Positions 1 through 9,730 of a DNA stretch of 50,440 bases are shown here, one piece after another (within the stretch, counting starts at the first letter, position 1; each line of letters opens with the position of its first letter). The position numbers and the translations under genes were made by a program. The DNA is taken from assembly GCA_029262835.1 (NCBI GenBank), contig JAJCYQ010000044.1:1-50440 (forward strand), given 5' to 3'. The notes beneath the pieces were generated by a model. That model had not been told where the DNA came from. It saw nothing but the letters and a program-made list of their open reading frames with translations, and searched no databases. Origin of the DNA: Bacteroidota bacterium (GTDB lineage Bacteria; Bacteroidota; Rhodothermia; Rhodothermales; UBA10348).

Positions 1-135
1 GGTGGGGCCCCCCCGCCTTCCTTGTGGCCCCGCCGTGTCCCAAATAATGGGGGGGGGGGGCCCTCCCGCCCCCCCCGCCCCTCATCATGGCGTAACGCCT
101 GTCATATCAACAGGCTCTTGTCACGAGCGCGGTCG
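1..135. other. Low-complexity G/C-rich window edge, no gene
   Basis: Bases 1-85 contain runs of C and a 12-base G run (49-60), unlike anything else in the window. No convincing gene is present. A weak hairpin (GCCTGT at 97-102, ACAGGC at 110-115, 7-nt loop) lies just downstream of the stop of the minus-strand gene at 136, but no T-tract follows on that strand. The homopolymer stretch may be a contig-end artefact, which is an inference. Confidence 0.4.
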
Positions 136-2358
136 TTACTTCAGCACGACCATGGTGCGCGTCACAACCTGGTCTTCGGTCTGGAGGCGGTAGATATACG
201 TGCCGCCCGCGAGGTTCGAGGCATCGAACTCGACCGCATGACGGGCTGCCGGTGCCATACCGTCAAACAGCGTCATGACTTCGCGTCCCAGCATGTCGAA
301 GACCTGCAGCGTGACACGGCCCGACTGCTCCAACTCGTACTCGATCGTAGCCGTACGGGCAAACGGGTTCGGGTAATTCTGCAGCAGAGTCACGCGCGAT
401 GGCAGTTCGCCGCCAACCTCCGTGTCCGTCACCACCTGATCGTTCTCCCCACCGCTCCGGACAGCCGTAGCAGTCGGAGGTGTAGACAGGTTGTCGACCA
501 GGATATACGGATCGTAGAGATTGTCATTGAAGGTCCCATCTGCTCCCAGCATGGCACCAAAAACAAGCGAGAGCTTCGGGTTGGCCTCGTCCACGTTTAC
601 CACGTGGTTTCCGGCGAACGTCGACTCGTTGTCAAATCCGTTCACACCAAACTTCAGGTCGACGCCACGCCGGGCATCTCCTGCGTTTTTGCTGAACGTG
701 ATAGTGTACACCGAATCTCCAGAAACAGCGTCGCCATTCGTACCGTCGTCAACCAGCGTGAGGCTGGCGATCGCGGCGAGGTTATCTCCCCAGTCTTCCC
801 AACCATTTGGCGATGCAAAGGGCCCATTGGCATGAAGCGACGTGAACTGTGTCACCGGATCGCCCGTCTGCACGTCAGCCGGCATACCCGACGAATCAGC
901 GATGTGATAGAAGGCGGGTCGTGCGTCCACTTCCACGATCACCTCGGTGTCTGCCGAGAAAATATCGTCGAACGTGACGCCCGAGAAGAATGGAATATCA
1001 ACGCCAGCAGCGGGGAAAGAGATATCAATGAAACCATTGCTGTCCGTATCGGGCTCGTCGCCCCGTATCTCAATGATCTTGTCCGCGCCACCTTCCCATC
1101 CAACGATGGTTCCACCGGCTCCATCTGGACGAACCGTCGTGAATTTGAACGCGATGTCGTCATTCACATTGAAGTTCTCCAGTTGCACGATACCTGTGTA
1201 GACGTTTGGATCCAGGAAGTCTGCGAACAAGGTATCCTGACCAGCCGTCCACCCGTTGAAGGAGCCCGTAGCGGTAACGATGTCACCACCGTCCGGGTTG
1301 AAGCCTCCATTGAGCAACTGTACGCCCATGTTGACCGAGAACTCAATCTCAACATCCACCGGAACGATGTCACTTTCACCGCCGGTGCGCACCACCTGCG
1401 CTGTCGGAGGCGTCGCGCTGTTGTCAATGAGGACATACGGATCGTAGAGCCCGTCAATAAACGTACCGTCCAGCTGAATCATGGCGCCGAACACCAGGGA
1501 CACCGCCGGATTGGCTTCGTCCACATTCATTTTGTGGTTGCCGGCAAACGTCGACTCGTTGTCAAAGCCATTGATGCCGAACTTCAGGTCCACATTGCGC
1601 TTGGCATCGCCGGCTGCTTTGGCGAGCGTGAACGTGTAGACAGAATCACCAGCCGCCGCATCACCCTTGGTGCCATCATCCACAAGCTGCAGATCGGCAT
1701 TCGATGCCAGGTTGGCACCCCAATCTTCCCATCCGTTGGGAGAGGCGAAGGGACCGTTGGCGAACACACCATCTATCGTCGACACGACATCGCCCGATTG
1801 GATGTCTGCAGGCAACGACGACGAGTCGGCAATGTGATAGAATGCAGGACGGACATCGACACTGACGACGACATCCGTGGCGCTCGTGAATACGTCATCG
1901 AACGTAATCCCGCTGAAGAACGGGGCGTCAGCACCGGCTGCGGGGAATGAGGCATCGATGAATCCGTTGCCGTCTCCATCGGTTTCGCTTCCCGTGATTT
2001 CAATGCGACGGTCAGAACCGCCTTCCCATCCAATGATCTGCCCACCGGCACCATCATCTTTGACTGTGGTGAATTTGAAATCAATGTTGCCCGGCGTGAA
2101 GTCCTCGAGCTGAACGATCTTGGTGTAGACGTTCGGATCGAGGAAATCTGCCGCCATGGTGTCGGTTGTAGCCGTCCATCCGTTGAATGAACCGGTTACG
2201 GTGATCTGATCACCGGCCGCCGGATCGAAGCCGCCGTTAAGCAGCTGCACCCCCATGTTGACCCGGAATTCCACTTCCACGTTGACCTGGGCCTGTGTGC
2301 CCTGGACGAGGAAGAATCCGAGTAACAGGATGCTGAGGCATCTGGTACCAATCTTCAT
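136..2358 (-). CDS. T9SS-sorted surface protein with two starch-binding-like repeats
   Basis: This 740-aa protein has a signal peptide (about residues 1-24, ending QAQ). Two near-identical repeats of about 305 residues follow, from about 25 and about 330. Each begins with VEF-VNMGVQLLNGGF and a GSFNGW motif typical of starch-binding (CBM20/48-like) beta-sandwiches, and contains a second module with NGPFASPNGWEDWG. The last ~85 residues are a type A T9SS sorting domain (LLQNYPNPF start, GTYIYRL, terminal VLK). It is probably secreted through the T9SS and attached to the cell surface, where it may bind alpha-glucan. It is the last gene of a five-gene minus-strand operon headed by a LacI regulator. 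The repeat identity suggests recent internal duplication. Binding specificity is inferred from motifs only. Confidence 0.82.
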   Translation of the reverse strand: MKIGTRCLSILLLGFFLVQGTQAQVNVEVEFRVNMGVQLLNGGFDPAAGDQITVTGSFNGWTATTDTMAADFLDPNVYTKIVQLEDFTPGNIDFKFTTVKDDGAGGQIIGWEGGSDRRIEITGSETDGDGNGFIDASFPAAGADAPFFSGITFDDVFTSATDVVVSVDVRPAFYHIADSSSLPADIQSGDVVSTIDGVFANGPFASPNGWEDWGANLASNADLQLVDDGTKGDAAAGDSVYTFTLAKAAGDAKRNVDLKFGINGFDNESTFAGNHKMNVDEANPAVSLVFGAMIQLDGTFIDGLYDPYVLIDNSATPPTAQVVRTGGESDIVPVDVEIEFSVNMGVQLLNGGFNPDGGDIVTATGSFNGWTAGQDTLFADFLDPNVYTGIVQLENFNVNDDIAFKFTTVRPDGAGGTIVGWEGGADKIIEIRGDEPDTDSNGFIDISFPAAGVDIPFFSGVTFDDIFSADTEVIVEVDARPAFYHIADSSGMPADVQTGDPVTQFTSLHANGPFASPNGWEDWGDNLAAIASLTLVDDGTNGDAVSGDSVYTITFSKNAGDARRGVDLKFGVNGFDNESTFAGNHVVNVDEANPKLSLVFGAMLGADGTFNDNLYDPYILVDNLSTPPTATAVRSGGENDQVVTDTEVGGELPSRVTLLQNYPNPFARTATIEYELEQSGRVTLQVFDMLGREVMTLFDGMAPAARHAVEFDASNLAGGTYIYRLQTEDQVVTRTMVVLK

Positions 2359-2391
2359 GTTGCACCTCCTTTGTTGTGCATGTTGTGGTTG

Positions 2392-3417
2392 TTAAAACGT
2401 CGCACCGAGTGTCCACATCTGTGGGGTGCCCAATTCGCCGAAGTCCTGAAAGACGTAGTCGAAATGAGCTTTCACATCGCGGGTTACCTGGTACTGAAGT
2501 CCAAATCCTCCTGTCAGCCCACCGTCGTCGATTTCGTCTGAAAACGCCTGACGGTAGCCTCCGCGGAGGAAAAAGAATTCCCTGAAAGCGTACTCGGCGC
2601 CGAAATTGGCACTTTCCGAATTGTCATTCGGATGTACCGCATCGATGGCGACCGTGAAACGCTGCGTCTCGCTGGCGACGGCGTCAAATGCAACGCCGAC
2701 GCGGAAACTGAGCGGCATGGGCCACTCGTCTGTTTCGAGGCTGGCTCCCAGCCTCGGGTTGTTACCTTCAATATTGGGATCGATGTCAATGGCGCGGCGC
2801 AGATCCTTCCCGGAGAGCTGCATGTCTGAGCCGAAATTCGTCATGGACATGCCAATGCGCAGATTCCGGAAGCCGGTATTGTAGTAGACGCCGAGGTCCA
2901 CCCCGGTGCCGGTCGCCTGTTCGTTCCAGATCTTCTGCCGCACGTACTTGACCGTGGCGCCCGCCGAAAACCGGTCGGTCACGTTGCGGGCCGCCGAGAC
3001 GCCGATGGAGATGTCCTGCGGCGTGAACGTCTCGCCCGTACCCTCCGGATTGGAAATGGTTGTGACCTCCATTTCGCCGTAGTCGAGGACCATGACGTTT
3101 ATGCCAAGATGGGCCACCGGCGTCTTGAACCCGGCACTCACATAGTAGAACTCCGAGTCAAGGAACCAGTCGGAGCGGACAAATCCGACCGCCCCTTCGC
3201 CTCCTATCTGGGCCAGCGTGGCCGGATTCCAGTGCACCACATTGGGGCCACCTTCGAGCGCCGCCTGGGCACTGCCCATGGCCGCTGCCCGGGCGTCCGT
3301 GGCAATGTTCAAAAACGGCGCCGCCGTCGTTGCCACCTTGTTCTGGCCGCGGGCTGGAAGCACGGAGACCACCATGAGCAGGGCAATCGGGATATATCGG
3401 ATGGGTTGCATCATCAT
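2392..3417 (-). CDS. PorV/PorQ-family outer-membrane protein
   Basis: The 341-aa product has a signal peptide (about 1-25, ending ARGQ) and the typical opening of this beta-barrel family: residues about 35-65 include ATDARAAAMGSAQAAL and NPATLAQIGG. The remainder alternates amphipathic strands and ends in an aromatic residue (LGATF), as outer-membrane barrels do. PorV-type proteins shuttle T9SS cargo to the attachment complex. Its position between two genes for T9SS-sorted proteins fits a dedicated role for those products. Three ATG codons are tandem at the start; AGGAA a few bases upstream overlaps the stop of the preceding gene, suggesting translational coupling. Whether it is the general PorV or a locus-specific paralogue cannot be told here. 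Confidence 0.82.
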   Translation of the reverse strand: MMMQPIRYIPIALLMVVSVLPARGQNKVATTAAPFLNIATDARAAAMGSAQAALEGGPNVVHWNPATLAQIGGEGAVGFVRSDWFLDSEFYYVSAGFKTPVAHLGINVMVLDYGEMEVTTISNPEGTGETFTPQDISIGVSAARNVTDRFSAGATVKYVRQKIWNEQATGTGVDLGVYYNTGFRNLRIGMSMTNFGSDMQLSGKDLRRAIDIDPNIEGNNPRLGASLETDEWPMPLSFRVGVAFDAVASETQRFTVAIDAVHPNDNSESANFGAEYAFREFFFLRGGYRQAFSDEIDDGGLTGGFGLQYQVTRDVKAHFDYVFQDFGELGTPQMWTLGATF

Positions 3418-3423
3418 GGCTTC

Positions 3424-6400
3424 CTACTTGATCAATGCGATTTTGCCGGTCGTCTCTCCGATGCCGGGTGCTTCGACGTGATAGAAATAAATTCCGTATG
3501 CCACATCCAGGTTGGCACGGGAGCGAAGGTCCCAACTGACCGTTCCGTCATCTATTCCACTGTCGTGGTGCAACGTGCGAACAAGTTCGCCGCGTGCTGA
3601 ATAAATGCGAATGGTTGCCTGGCGCGGCAGATGGATGAAGTCCACGCGGCGCTCCCCGCGACCACTTGTAATCGTGGGTGCCAGCGGACGCTCGAACGAT
3701 GCCGCCGCCACATACGGGTTCGGCACGACCTTGACGCGGTCGAGCCCTGCCGCCGCGGCGGTATCATCCACGCGTGAGGAAAAAGTGCTGTAGCGGAAGC
3801 GGTCTTTATCGCTGAACGGCTTGCGTGTGCCAATCGTAAACGTATCGCCAGCCGACGGGAAGCTACCCTGGTCCGAGTCCACACGGAGCGCAAAGTTCGG
3901 CTGCAGGCCCTGGTCGCCCTCCTCAAATATGAAAATGAAGTCGGTCGAACTGTCGAACAACCCGTTTGGCTGCGCTTCAAAAAACACAAAGGGACTTGGG
4001 CGGTCTTCCGTCAGGTTGAACACGGTGAAATTCGCTGGCCCGGCCTCGGCCTGCGGCCCGCGCGACCCGAGACGGAAGCCCCCGATGGACTGCCCATCAC
4101 CAGCCGCCCCAAAGCGGATTTCGTAATCGAACGGCACGATGCTGCCTGTGAAGCGCCATTGCGACACATTGGCGGGTGCGACAAAGAGTGGCACCATGCC
4201 GGTCGTATCGGCCCAGCGCGTACGGTCCAGGTCAAGCTGCGTCTGATCGTTGTTGAAGACGAGCCGCATACCATCGAAAATGACCGCCTCGTTGTCACTG
4301 ATGAGCGCATCCGTCACCACGTCAAACCCACTCTGCTCCACGGAGAAGGTCGACGAGGACGTACCCTCGCCAAATGTGACCGTGTACTCGGTGTTCTCCG
4401 TCAGCATACGTGGGTCCAGCACTTCAACAAATACTTCTCCTGTTGCCGGTCCGGCGATCTGCGTGACCGTCTCCGACACACCGCCCCGTTGGAAACCCAG
4501 CACAGGTGCGTTCGGAACGACTTCGACCACGTTCAGGTCGGTCTGCACCGTACCGTCTTCGCGCACGGTCGCCGTGCGCGAGTTCTCGGCCGGGAAGAAA
4601 GCGTTGCTGCCACGGTCGTACGCTGTGACCGCATAGTAATACGTGCGTCCGTTCTCAACGTCCGTATCGACGAACGAATGGGAGAGTCCCGTGTCATCAC
4701 CGAGGTTGAAGGGAACGCCACGAACCCGGTCCATGACCGTCGGGTCGCCAAACCAGAGCCCATTTATGCCGTCGTTCAGGTCGAACTGGGCGATTGGGGC
4801 CAGGAGTGACGGGTTTCCGAAAACGTCCGTGATGGGCCGCGGATCGCGGAAAAAAGGATCGGTGCTCTTGAAGATCCGGTAGCCCTGGAAGTCCATACCG
4901 AGCACGGGATCTATGGATGCCTCGGCCCGTGAGTCCCAGAAGAGCGTCACCTTGCCATCGCCCGGTACGGCCGACAGTACGGGCTTGTCCGGCGGCCGCG
5001 CAAAGTTGTAGTTCCGGTCGTAGATCTCCTGGACCGTTTCCACATTGTTTGTGATCGTCGCGAGCTTCTGGGCAAAGTCCTCGCCGTTTCCGAATACGAG
5101 CGCGAGCGAAAAGCGGTGCGTCTGGCCCGGGGCCAGGCGGAAGTAGCCGGACCCGAAAATGAAGTCGCCGTCGACGCCTCCCTGGCTTTGCTGGGCCACG
5201 AGTTCCTCGTTCGTGGTGAAGAACCCAGGCGTCATGGCTTCCCAGAGGCGCTGATCATCATTCATGCGCAGGCCACCGGGGGGCGTGAAATAGAAAAAGC
5301 TGGAAAGCCCGATCTGGTCCGTTTCGTTGACATCGACCAGGTCGAAATTGGGCTCACCCGGCGTCGGCACGCCATCACCCTCGCCCGCGTCGCCCGTGCC
5401 AGCCAGACCGTCAGCACCCACATCGTCCGTGAAGGAGTCCCAGTCGCCATCGTTGTCCACGCCATCCTGACCCGACTCATCGATCATCGGATTCAACAGG
5501 CCGTGCCGCACCGAGTCCTCGCGCGTGGCCGTGCGACCACGGATGTCTTCCGCAAACCCGATATAATTCTGGAATCGAACCGGGGGCAGCTCTTCGATCT
5601 CCCCAGAGAAATTCTGCTTGCGGCGCAGGAAGTGCAGTTCCTCGTCCTCATCGATCAGACCATCCAGATCGTCGTCAACCAGATTCTTTTCGACCACCTC
5701 CTGCTGCCCGATCTGCGAGCGGATGATGGTCCTGATTTCGTCGAGCTGTGTACCGGCACCCACGGTGTACGAAACGCCCTGGGACGACACGGTGATTTCG
5801 CTGCCGTTGTCCGGCACATACACGATGGAGCGTTCGAACGTCTCGGGATCGATCAACACGAGCGGATCGCCCGGTTGGATGTTTCGCGGCTGGAAGTCGT
5901 TGGGCGTGAATACATTGCCAACGCCCTCGAGTCCACCTGTCACGAACGGAAAGCCGTCGATGTCCCGACCGGGCACCTCGAAGGGGTCCCCGTCGCCGTC
6001 ATTGTCAATGCCGTCGAGCTCATTGCCTGGACTTTCCATGAAGGCATACCCGACGATGCCCACGTTCTGGCCCTCATTGCCTGTAAATGGCGGCGCATCG
6101 TACGAATACACAATCCGGTTGAGCTGGTCGAAGAAGGCCAGATCATCCTGCGAATCGCCATCGCCTCCAGCGAGCGTTCCGGCCGTGAGACCGACGGCCA
6201 GACGGGGAAACGTCACCGTCCCGGTATTGGTCACTTCATAGATGAAAAAGAGGGCATCCTGGGCCAGGAACTGCGTCCATTGTAGGCCGCGCATTTTCAT
6301 GGCGAGGCCAATACCATCGCGGGATGCGTCCGTCGAGTCCGCTTCGAACGACGGAAAGCGGGATTGGACTTCTTTGTCCGACTGGTCATCGACCCAGAAA

Positions 6401-7002
6401 TAGGACTCCAGGTCGGCATTGAAAATGCCGCGGCCGAAAAATCCGTTCCAGGGCGCACGGCCGGTCTCGGGATCGATCCAGGTCGGTTCATCGGGCCACC
6501 GCTCAGGCCACGTCGCAGGATCGGTCGAAATGGCCGGGCTTTCGTTATCATTTTCGTCGCTGGCGAATCCAGCCATGGGCTCGAATCCCCAGAATACGGA
6601 CCGGTTTTCCGGATCTGTATTGGAGCCAGCGCGCGGATGTCGCGGCGTGAGCGCCTTCACAATGAGTGTGTCCGCCACACCGTCGCCGTCCGAATCGACC
6701 GGAACTTCGGCCGCCACGACCGGCACCACGTCCCCGATATAGAAATCGCGCGATCCCTTGGGCCAGTTGCCGCGCGTCTCACCAACACCCGCCAGAAGAC
6801 CGGTATTGAAAAACGTGATGGCAATCTGGTTACCGTCGTGGATATTCTTCTTTTCGTTGTCCCGGCTGCCCTGGAACTGCGAATCGAACAGGAACTGGGG
6901 CAGGCTGGACCTGTCCTGGCTCGCGGCGTCAAAAGCCGGGCCTGCAAGCAGGAAGACAACAAGCAGGGAAATGCGTCCCATATAAGTGGTGCGTGCGTAC
7001 AT
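3424..7002 (-). CDS. Large T9SS-sorted extracellular protein
   Basis: This 1192-aa protein has an N-terminal signal peptide (hydrophobic core within residues 9-28). The N-terminal half contains several Asp-rich calcium-binding-like segments (DGIDNDGDGD, DDDLDGLIDEDEE, DGVDNDGDWD). A fibronectin type III-like region lies near residues 680-830 (PPDKPVLSAVPGDGKVTLFW onwards). The last ~75 residues resemble a T9SS sorting domain (RIYSARGELVRTL, GIYFYHV, terminal ALIK). It lies directly downstream of the TonB receptor gene (2 bp) and upstream of the PorV-like gene (6 bp), so it is surely co-transcribed. It may be the surface partner of the receptor; no SusD-like protein is encoded nearby. The start could also be the ATG seven codons downstream. 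Molecular function is unknown. Confidence 0.75.
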   Translation of the reverse strand: MYARTTYMGRISLLVVFLLAGPAFDAASQDRSSLPQFLFDSQFQGSRDNEKKNIHDGNQIAITFFNTGLLAGVGETRGNWPKGSRDFYIGDVVPVVAAEVPVDSDGDGVADTLIVKALTPRHPRAGSNTDPENRSVFWGFEPMAGFASDENDNESPAISTDPATWPERWPDEPTWIDPETGRAPWNGFFGRGIFNADLESYFWVDDQSDKEVQSRFPSFEADSTDASRDGIGLAMKMRGLQWTQFLAQDALFFIYEVTNTGTVTFPRLAVGLTAGTLAGGDGDSQDDLAFFDQLNRIVYSYDAPPFTGNEGQNVGIVGYAFMESPGNELDGIDNDGDGDPFEVPGRDIDGFPFVTGGLEGVGNVFTPNDFQPRNIQPGDPLVLIDPETFERSIVYVPDNGSEITVSSQGVSYTVGAGTQLDEIRTIIRSQIGQQEVVEKNLVDDDLDGLIDEDEELHFLRRKQNFSGEIEELPPVRFQNYIGFAEDIRGRTATREDSVRHGLLNPMIDESGQDGVDNDGDWDSFTDDVGADGLAGTGDAGEGDGVPTPGEPNFDLVDVNETDQIGLSSFFYFTPPGGLRMNDDQRLWEAMTPGFFTTNEELVAQQSQGGVDGDFIFGSGYFRLAPGQTHRFSLALVFGNGEDFAQKLATITNNVETVQEIYDRNYNFARPPDKPVLSAVPGDGKVTLFWDSRAEASIDPVLGMDFQGYRIFKSTDPFFRDPRPITDVFGNPSLLAPIAQFDLNDGINGLWFGDPTVMDRVRGVPFNLGDDTGLSHSFVDTDVENGRTYYYAVTAYDRGSNAFFPAENSRTATVREDGTVQTDLNVVEVVPNAPVLGFQRGGVSETVTQIAGPATGEVFVEVLDPRMLTENTEYTVTFGEGTSSSTFSVEQSGFDVVTDALISDNEAVIFDGMRLVFNNDQTQLDLDRTRWADTTGMVPLFVAPANVSQWRFTGSIVPFDYEIRFGAAGDGQSIGGFRLGSRGPQAEAGPANFTVFNLTEDRPSPFVFFEAQPNGLFDSSTDFIFIFEEGDQGLQPNFALRVDSDQGSFPSAGDTFTIGTRKPFSDKDRFRYSTFSSRVDDTAAAAGLDRVKVVPNPYVAAASFERPLAPTITSGRGERRVDFIHLPRQATIRIYSARGELVRTLHHDSGIDDGTVSWDLRSRANLDVAYGIYFYHVEAPGIGETTGKIALIK

Positions 7003-7004
7003 GG

Positions 7005-9728
7005 CTAGAAGCGGTAGGAGACGCCGACGGTTACGCGTCGGGGCTCGGAGAAAAAGTCGGGACGGGTATACCAGCGGTCCAGGAAAGCCGGATTGCCCTG
7101 GAAAGAGGCGGCATCGACCCGTTTCTGCAGGGAGTTGGTAGCGCGGCCTGTATCGCCGAACACCCCGAACTCATTCTTGCGGTCAAACAGGTTGTCGATC
7201 TTGGTGAAAATCTGCACCGTGGCATTGTTGATTTCGAACGTCTTGTCGGCCGTCAGGTCGACGTCCCACGTCGTCGGCTTCTCCTCGCTGTTGAGCTGGA
7301 TGGTCGTGGGCAAAATGACCCCCGTCTGCTGGGTGGTCTGAACAGGCGAAAAAGGCAGTCCTGATCCAAAAGAAGAAATGATGCCGAATCCCCAATTCAG
7401 GTTCGTGTCGCGGTAAATGATCTGGACATTGGCCGTGTGCGTCTGATCCCAGTCGAGTGGCACGATCTGCTGCTCCCGTTCCTGCTTGGCCTGGGCCGCG
7501 TTGAAGACCGCTGCCGGGTCCGATGCGTTGCCTTTGGCCACCTGGAACGTATAGTCTGTTGTGACCGACAGGTTACCTGTGACCTGCTGGTTGTACCGCA
7601 GGATCATGCCACGGATGAAACCGAAATCAGAGTTCACGAATTTCCCGAACCGGGCCGATGTGCCGTCGATCAGGATGGGATCGGTGGCCGTTCCCGCCAG
7701 GTCGTTGATATCGCGGAAGAAGGCCGTGATTTCCACGCTGGCACCGTCGGCCAACCCCTGTTTGAGGCCGATCTCACCGTTGATGGTTTTCTGCGGCTCA
7801 AGGTCGGCATTTCCGATAAGCCCGATCAGGCCCGAACCGGACGTTCCAAGGCGGAAGAACGGGTTGCGGTAAAGGAGTTCGAAATTGGGGACCTGGAAAA
7901 ACCAGCCGTACGAGAAGTGGACGACGCCGGTCTCTGAAATGGGAAACGATACGCCCAGGCGCGGACTTACCTGCGTCTTGGACGAGGCGCTCGCGAAGAC
8001 CTCTTCATCAGAGAACTCCTGTCGCCGCTCCTCGAATACGAAATCCGGATTGGTTTCGTCGGCAAAGATGGGTCCGTCCGAATCGAAGTAGTCGAACCGA
8101 AGGCCGGCATTTATAATGAGCCCGTCAAACTCAATCTTGTCCTGGATGTAGGCACTGAATTCGGTAGGTTTCCGGTTATATGCCCCGTTCGTCACCAGCG
8201 CCCGTTCGAACTCATTGCCCACTGGAAATACAGCCGTGAACTGATCCAGAAAGTCGAGCTCGTGTTGCCGATACTCAAGCCCTGCTTTGACCTGGTTACG
8301 CTGGTTGACCTGGCTCGTGACATCAAGCTTCCCCAGCCAGGTCTTGGTTTCACGGCTGAAACGGCCGTTGTCCGTTCCGCCTACACGGAAGTTCGACGTG
8401 ATGAGCCCGTCGGTAAACTCGATGTACGTATTGTCCAGGAAGCGATCGTCAAAGGGGTCCTCGAACATCCAGGAATCGAACTGGGAAAGCGTGCGCGTGA
8501 CACCCAACTCGTAGAACGTCGTGGCCGATATCGTATGCGTGAGCTTCAAGAAGCCCGTGAAGGCGTCTTTTTGTTCATCCCGGCGCACATCCGGCAGGAA
8601 TGTGGCATCCTGTGTGCCGACGCCACCCTTGAACTCTTCGCGGCTGGCAATGCCGGTGGCCGAGAGCTTCATGTTTCCGAATTTCCACGTGACCTTGGCC
8701 TGACCGGATGTTTTTTCGAATGGATTCAGCGCCACGAAAGAGCTGTCGCCCGATCCGGTTTCATTCAGCAGCGCGACGCGCCCGGTCTGGTCCAGGCCCA
8801 CGTCCTCGGGCAGAAACACACGACGACCGTACAGGTGACCATCGTTTGAGAAGTAGCGTATGGAGGAATTGAAGAAGACGCGGTCCCGTTTGATGGGACC
8901 CGACAGGTCGGCCTCGATGTTCTGGACGGCCGTCGGCGAAATGTCGTCTATATTCATGAACAGGTTGTCGTTGGACGACAGATAGTCACCGGCAAACGCC
9001 CTCATGCCCCCGCTGAACTTGTTCTGTCCGTCACGCGTGACAATGTTCACGATCCCACTCATGGCTTGCCCGAACTCGGCGTTGAAGGCTCCCGTCACGA
9101 CCTGGAGTTCTTCCACCATATTGTTCTCGACGCTCACGCCGAGGCTTCCGTCGAAGACATCGGTAACCGGCATGCCATCAATCCAGTATCCGACTTCTCC
9201 GGTGCGTCCACCGCGAAAGTGGCCATCCACAACACCCGCCTGCAGCGCGATCACGTCCGCGAAGTTCTCCACCGGAAGGGCCCTGATGTCCTCGCCGCTC
9301 ACGATGGCGGTCGTGGCGGTAAGGTCCTTCTGCACGACCGGACGCGAAGCCACAATGACTACTTCTTCCCCTTCGAACACTTCTTCGGACAGGACGATAT
9401 CGAGTTCGGCCGTGAGACCGGCATTCACCGCTACGCCGGTAACGGTCTTCTGCGCAAATCCGACGAACGATGCAACTACGTTGTAGGTACCCGGGCTGAC
9501 CCCAATAATCGTGTACTGGCCATCAAAATTTGTGGCCGTGCCCTGGGTTGTGCCTTCAATGAACACGTTTACACCCGGGAGCGGCGTTCCGGACTCGGAA
9601 TCGGTTACCACGCCGGCGATCTTGCCCGTGGTCTGGGCCAGAGCGGGAGCCGCCATGAAAAGAGGCAGCAGCGTGGCCAGTGCCATGGTCAGCAGCGCCG
9701 GGCGAATAAAAGTGCGGTTCGTGTTCAT
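7005..9728 (-). CDS. TonB-dependent receptor with carboxypeptidase-regulatory-like domain
   Basis: The 907-aa protein has a signal peptide (about 1-32). A carboxypeptidase-regulatory-like domain follows at about 36-115 (GKIAGVVTDSESGTPLPGVNVFIEG). The TonB plug lies at about 125-240, with GGRTGEVGYWIDGMPV and a stretch reading NAEFGQAMSGIVNIVTRDG. A 22-strand-type barrel ends in SYRF, the usual C-terminal Phe. Such receptors import large substrates across the outer membrane using TonB energy. The gene follows the LacI gene by 2 bp, which makes sugar or oligosaccharide uptake likely; the neighbouring starch-binding-like protein and the shared operator with alpha-glucan phosphorylase point to maltodextrins. 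No SusD gene is next to it, so it is not a canonical SusC/SusD pair. Confidence 0.88.
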   Translation of the reverse strand: MNTNRTFIRPALLTMALATLLPLFMAAPALAQTTGKIAGVVTDSESGTPLPGVNVFIEGTTQGTATNFDGQYTIIGVSPGTYNVVASFVGFAQKTVTGVAVNAGLTAELDIVLSEEVFEGEEVVIVASRPVVQKDLTATTAIVSGEDIRALPVENFADVIALQAGVVDGHFRGGRTGEVGYWIDGMPVTDVFDGSLGVSVENNMVEELQVVTGAFNAEFGQAMSGIVNIVTRDGQNKFSGGMRAFAGDYLSSNDNLFMNIDDISPTAVQNIEADLSGPIKRDRVFFNSSIRYFSNDGHLYGRRVFLPEDVGLDQTGRVALLNETGSGDSSFVALNPFEKTSGQAKVTWKFGNMKLSATGIASREEFKGGVGTQDATFLPDVRRDEQKDAFTGFLKLTHTISATTFYELGVTRTLSQFDSWMFEDPFDDRFLDNTYIEFTDGLITSNFRVGGTDNGRFSRETKTWLGKLDVTSQVNQRNQVKAGLEYRQHELDFLDQFTAVFPVGNEFERALVTNGAYNRKPTEFSAYIQDKIEFDGLIINAGLRFDYFDSDGPIFADETNPDFVFEERRQEFSDEEVFASASSKTQVSPRLGVSFPISETGVVHFSYGWFFQVPNFELLYRNPFFRLGTSGSGLIGLIGNADLEPQKTINGEIGLKQGLADGASVEITAFFRDINDLAGTATDPILIDGTSARFGKFVNSDFGFIRGMILRYNQQVTGNLSVTTDYTFQVAKGNASDPAAVFNAAQAKQEREQQIVPLDWDQTHTANVQIIYRDTNLNWGFGIISSFGSGLPFSPVQTTQQTGVILPTTIQLNSEEKPTTWDVDLTADKTFEINNATVQIFTKIDNLFDRKNEFGVFGDTGRATNSLQKRVDAASFQGNPAFLDRWYTRPDFFSEPRRVTVGVSYRF

Positions 9729-9730
9729 GC

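Noticed and set aside
1-85. G/C homopolymer tract as a regulatory or structural element
   Set aside because: It sits at the very edge of the window with long mononucleotide runs unlike the rest, so assembly or sequencing error is the simpler reading.
97-115. Hairpin GCCTGT/ACAGGC as terminator of the first operon
   Set aside because: The stem is only 6 bp with no T-run on the minus strand, and the adjacent homopolymer sequence may be an artefact.
22-1950. 642-aa open frame on the plus strand
   Set aside because: It is antisense to the T9SS starch-binding-like protein, has no domain signals and is rich in Arg/His, as expected from a shadow frame in GC-rich DNA.
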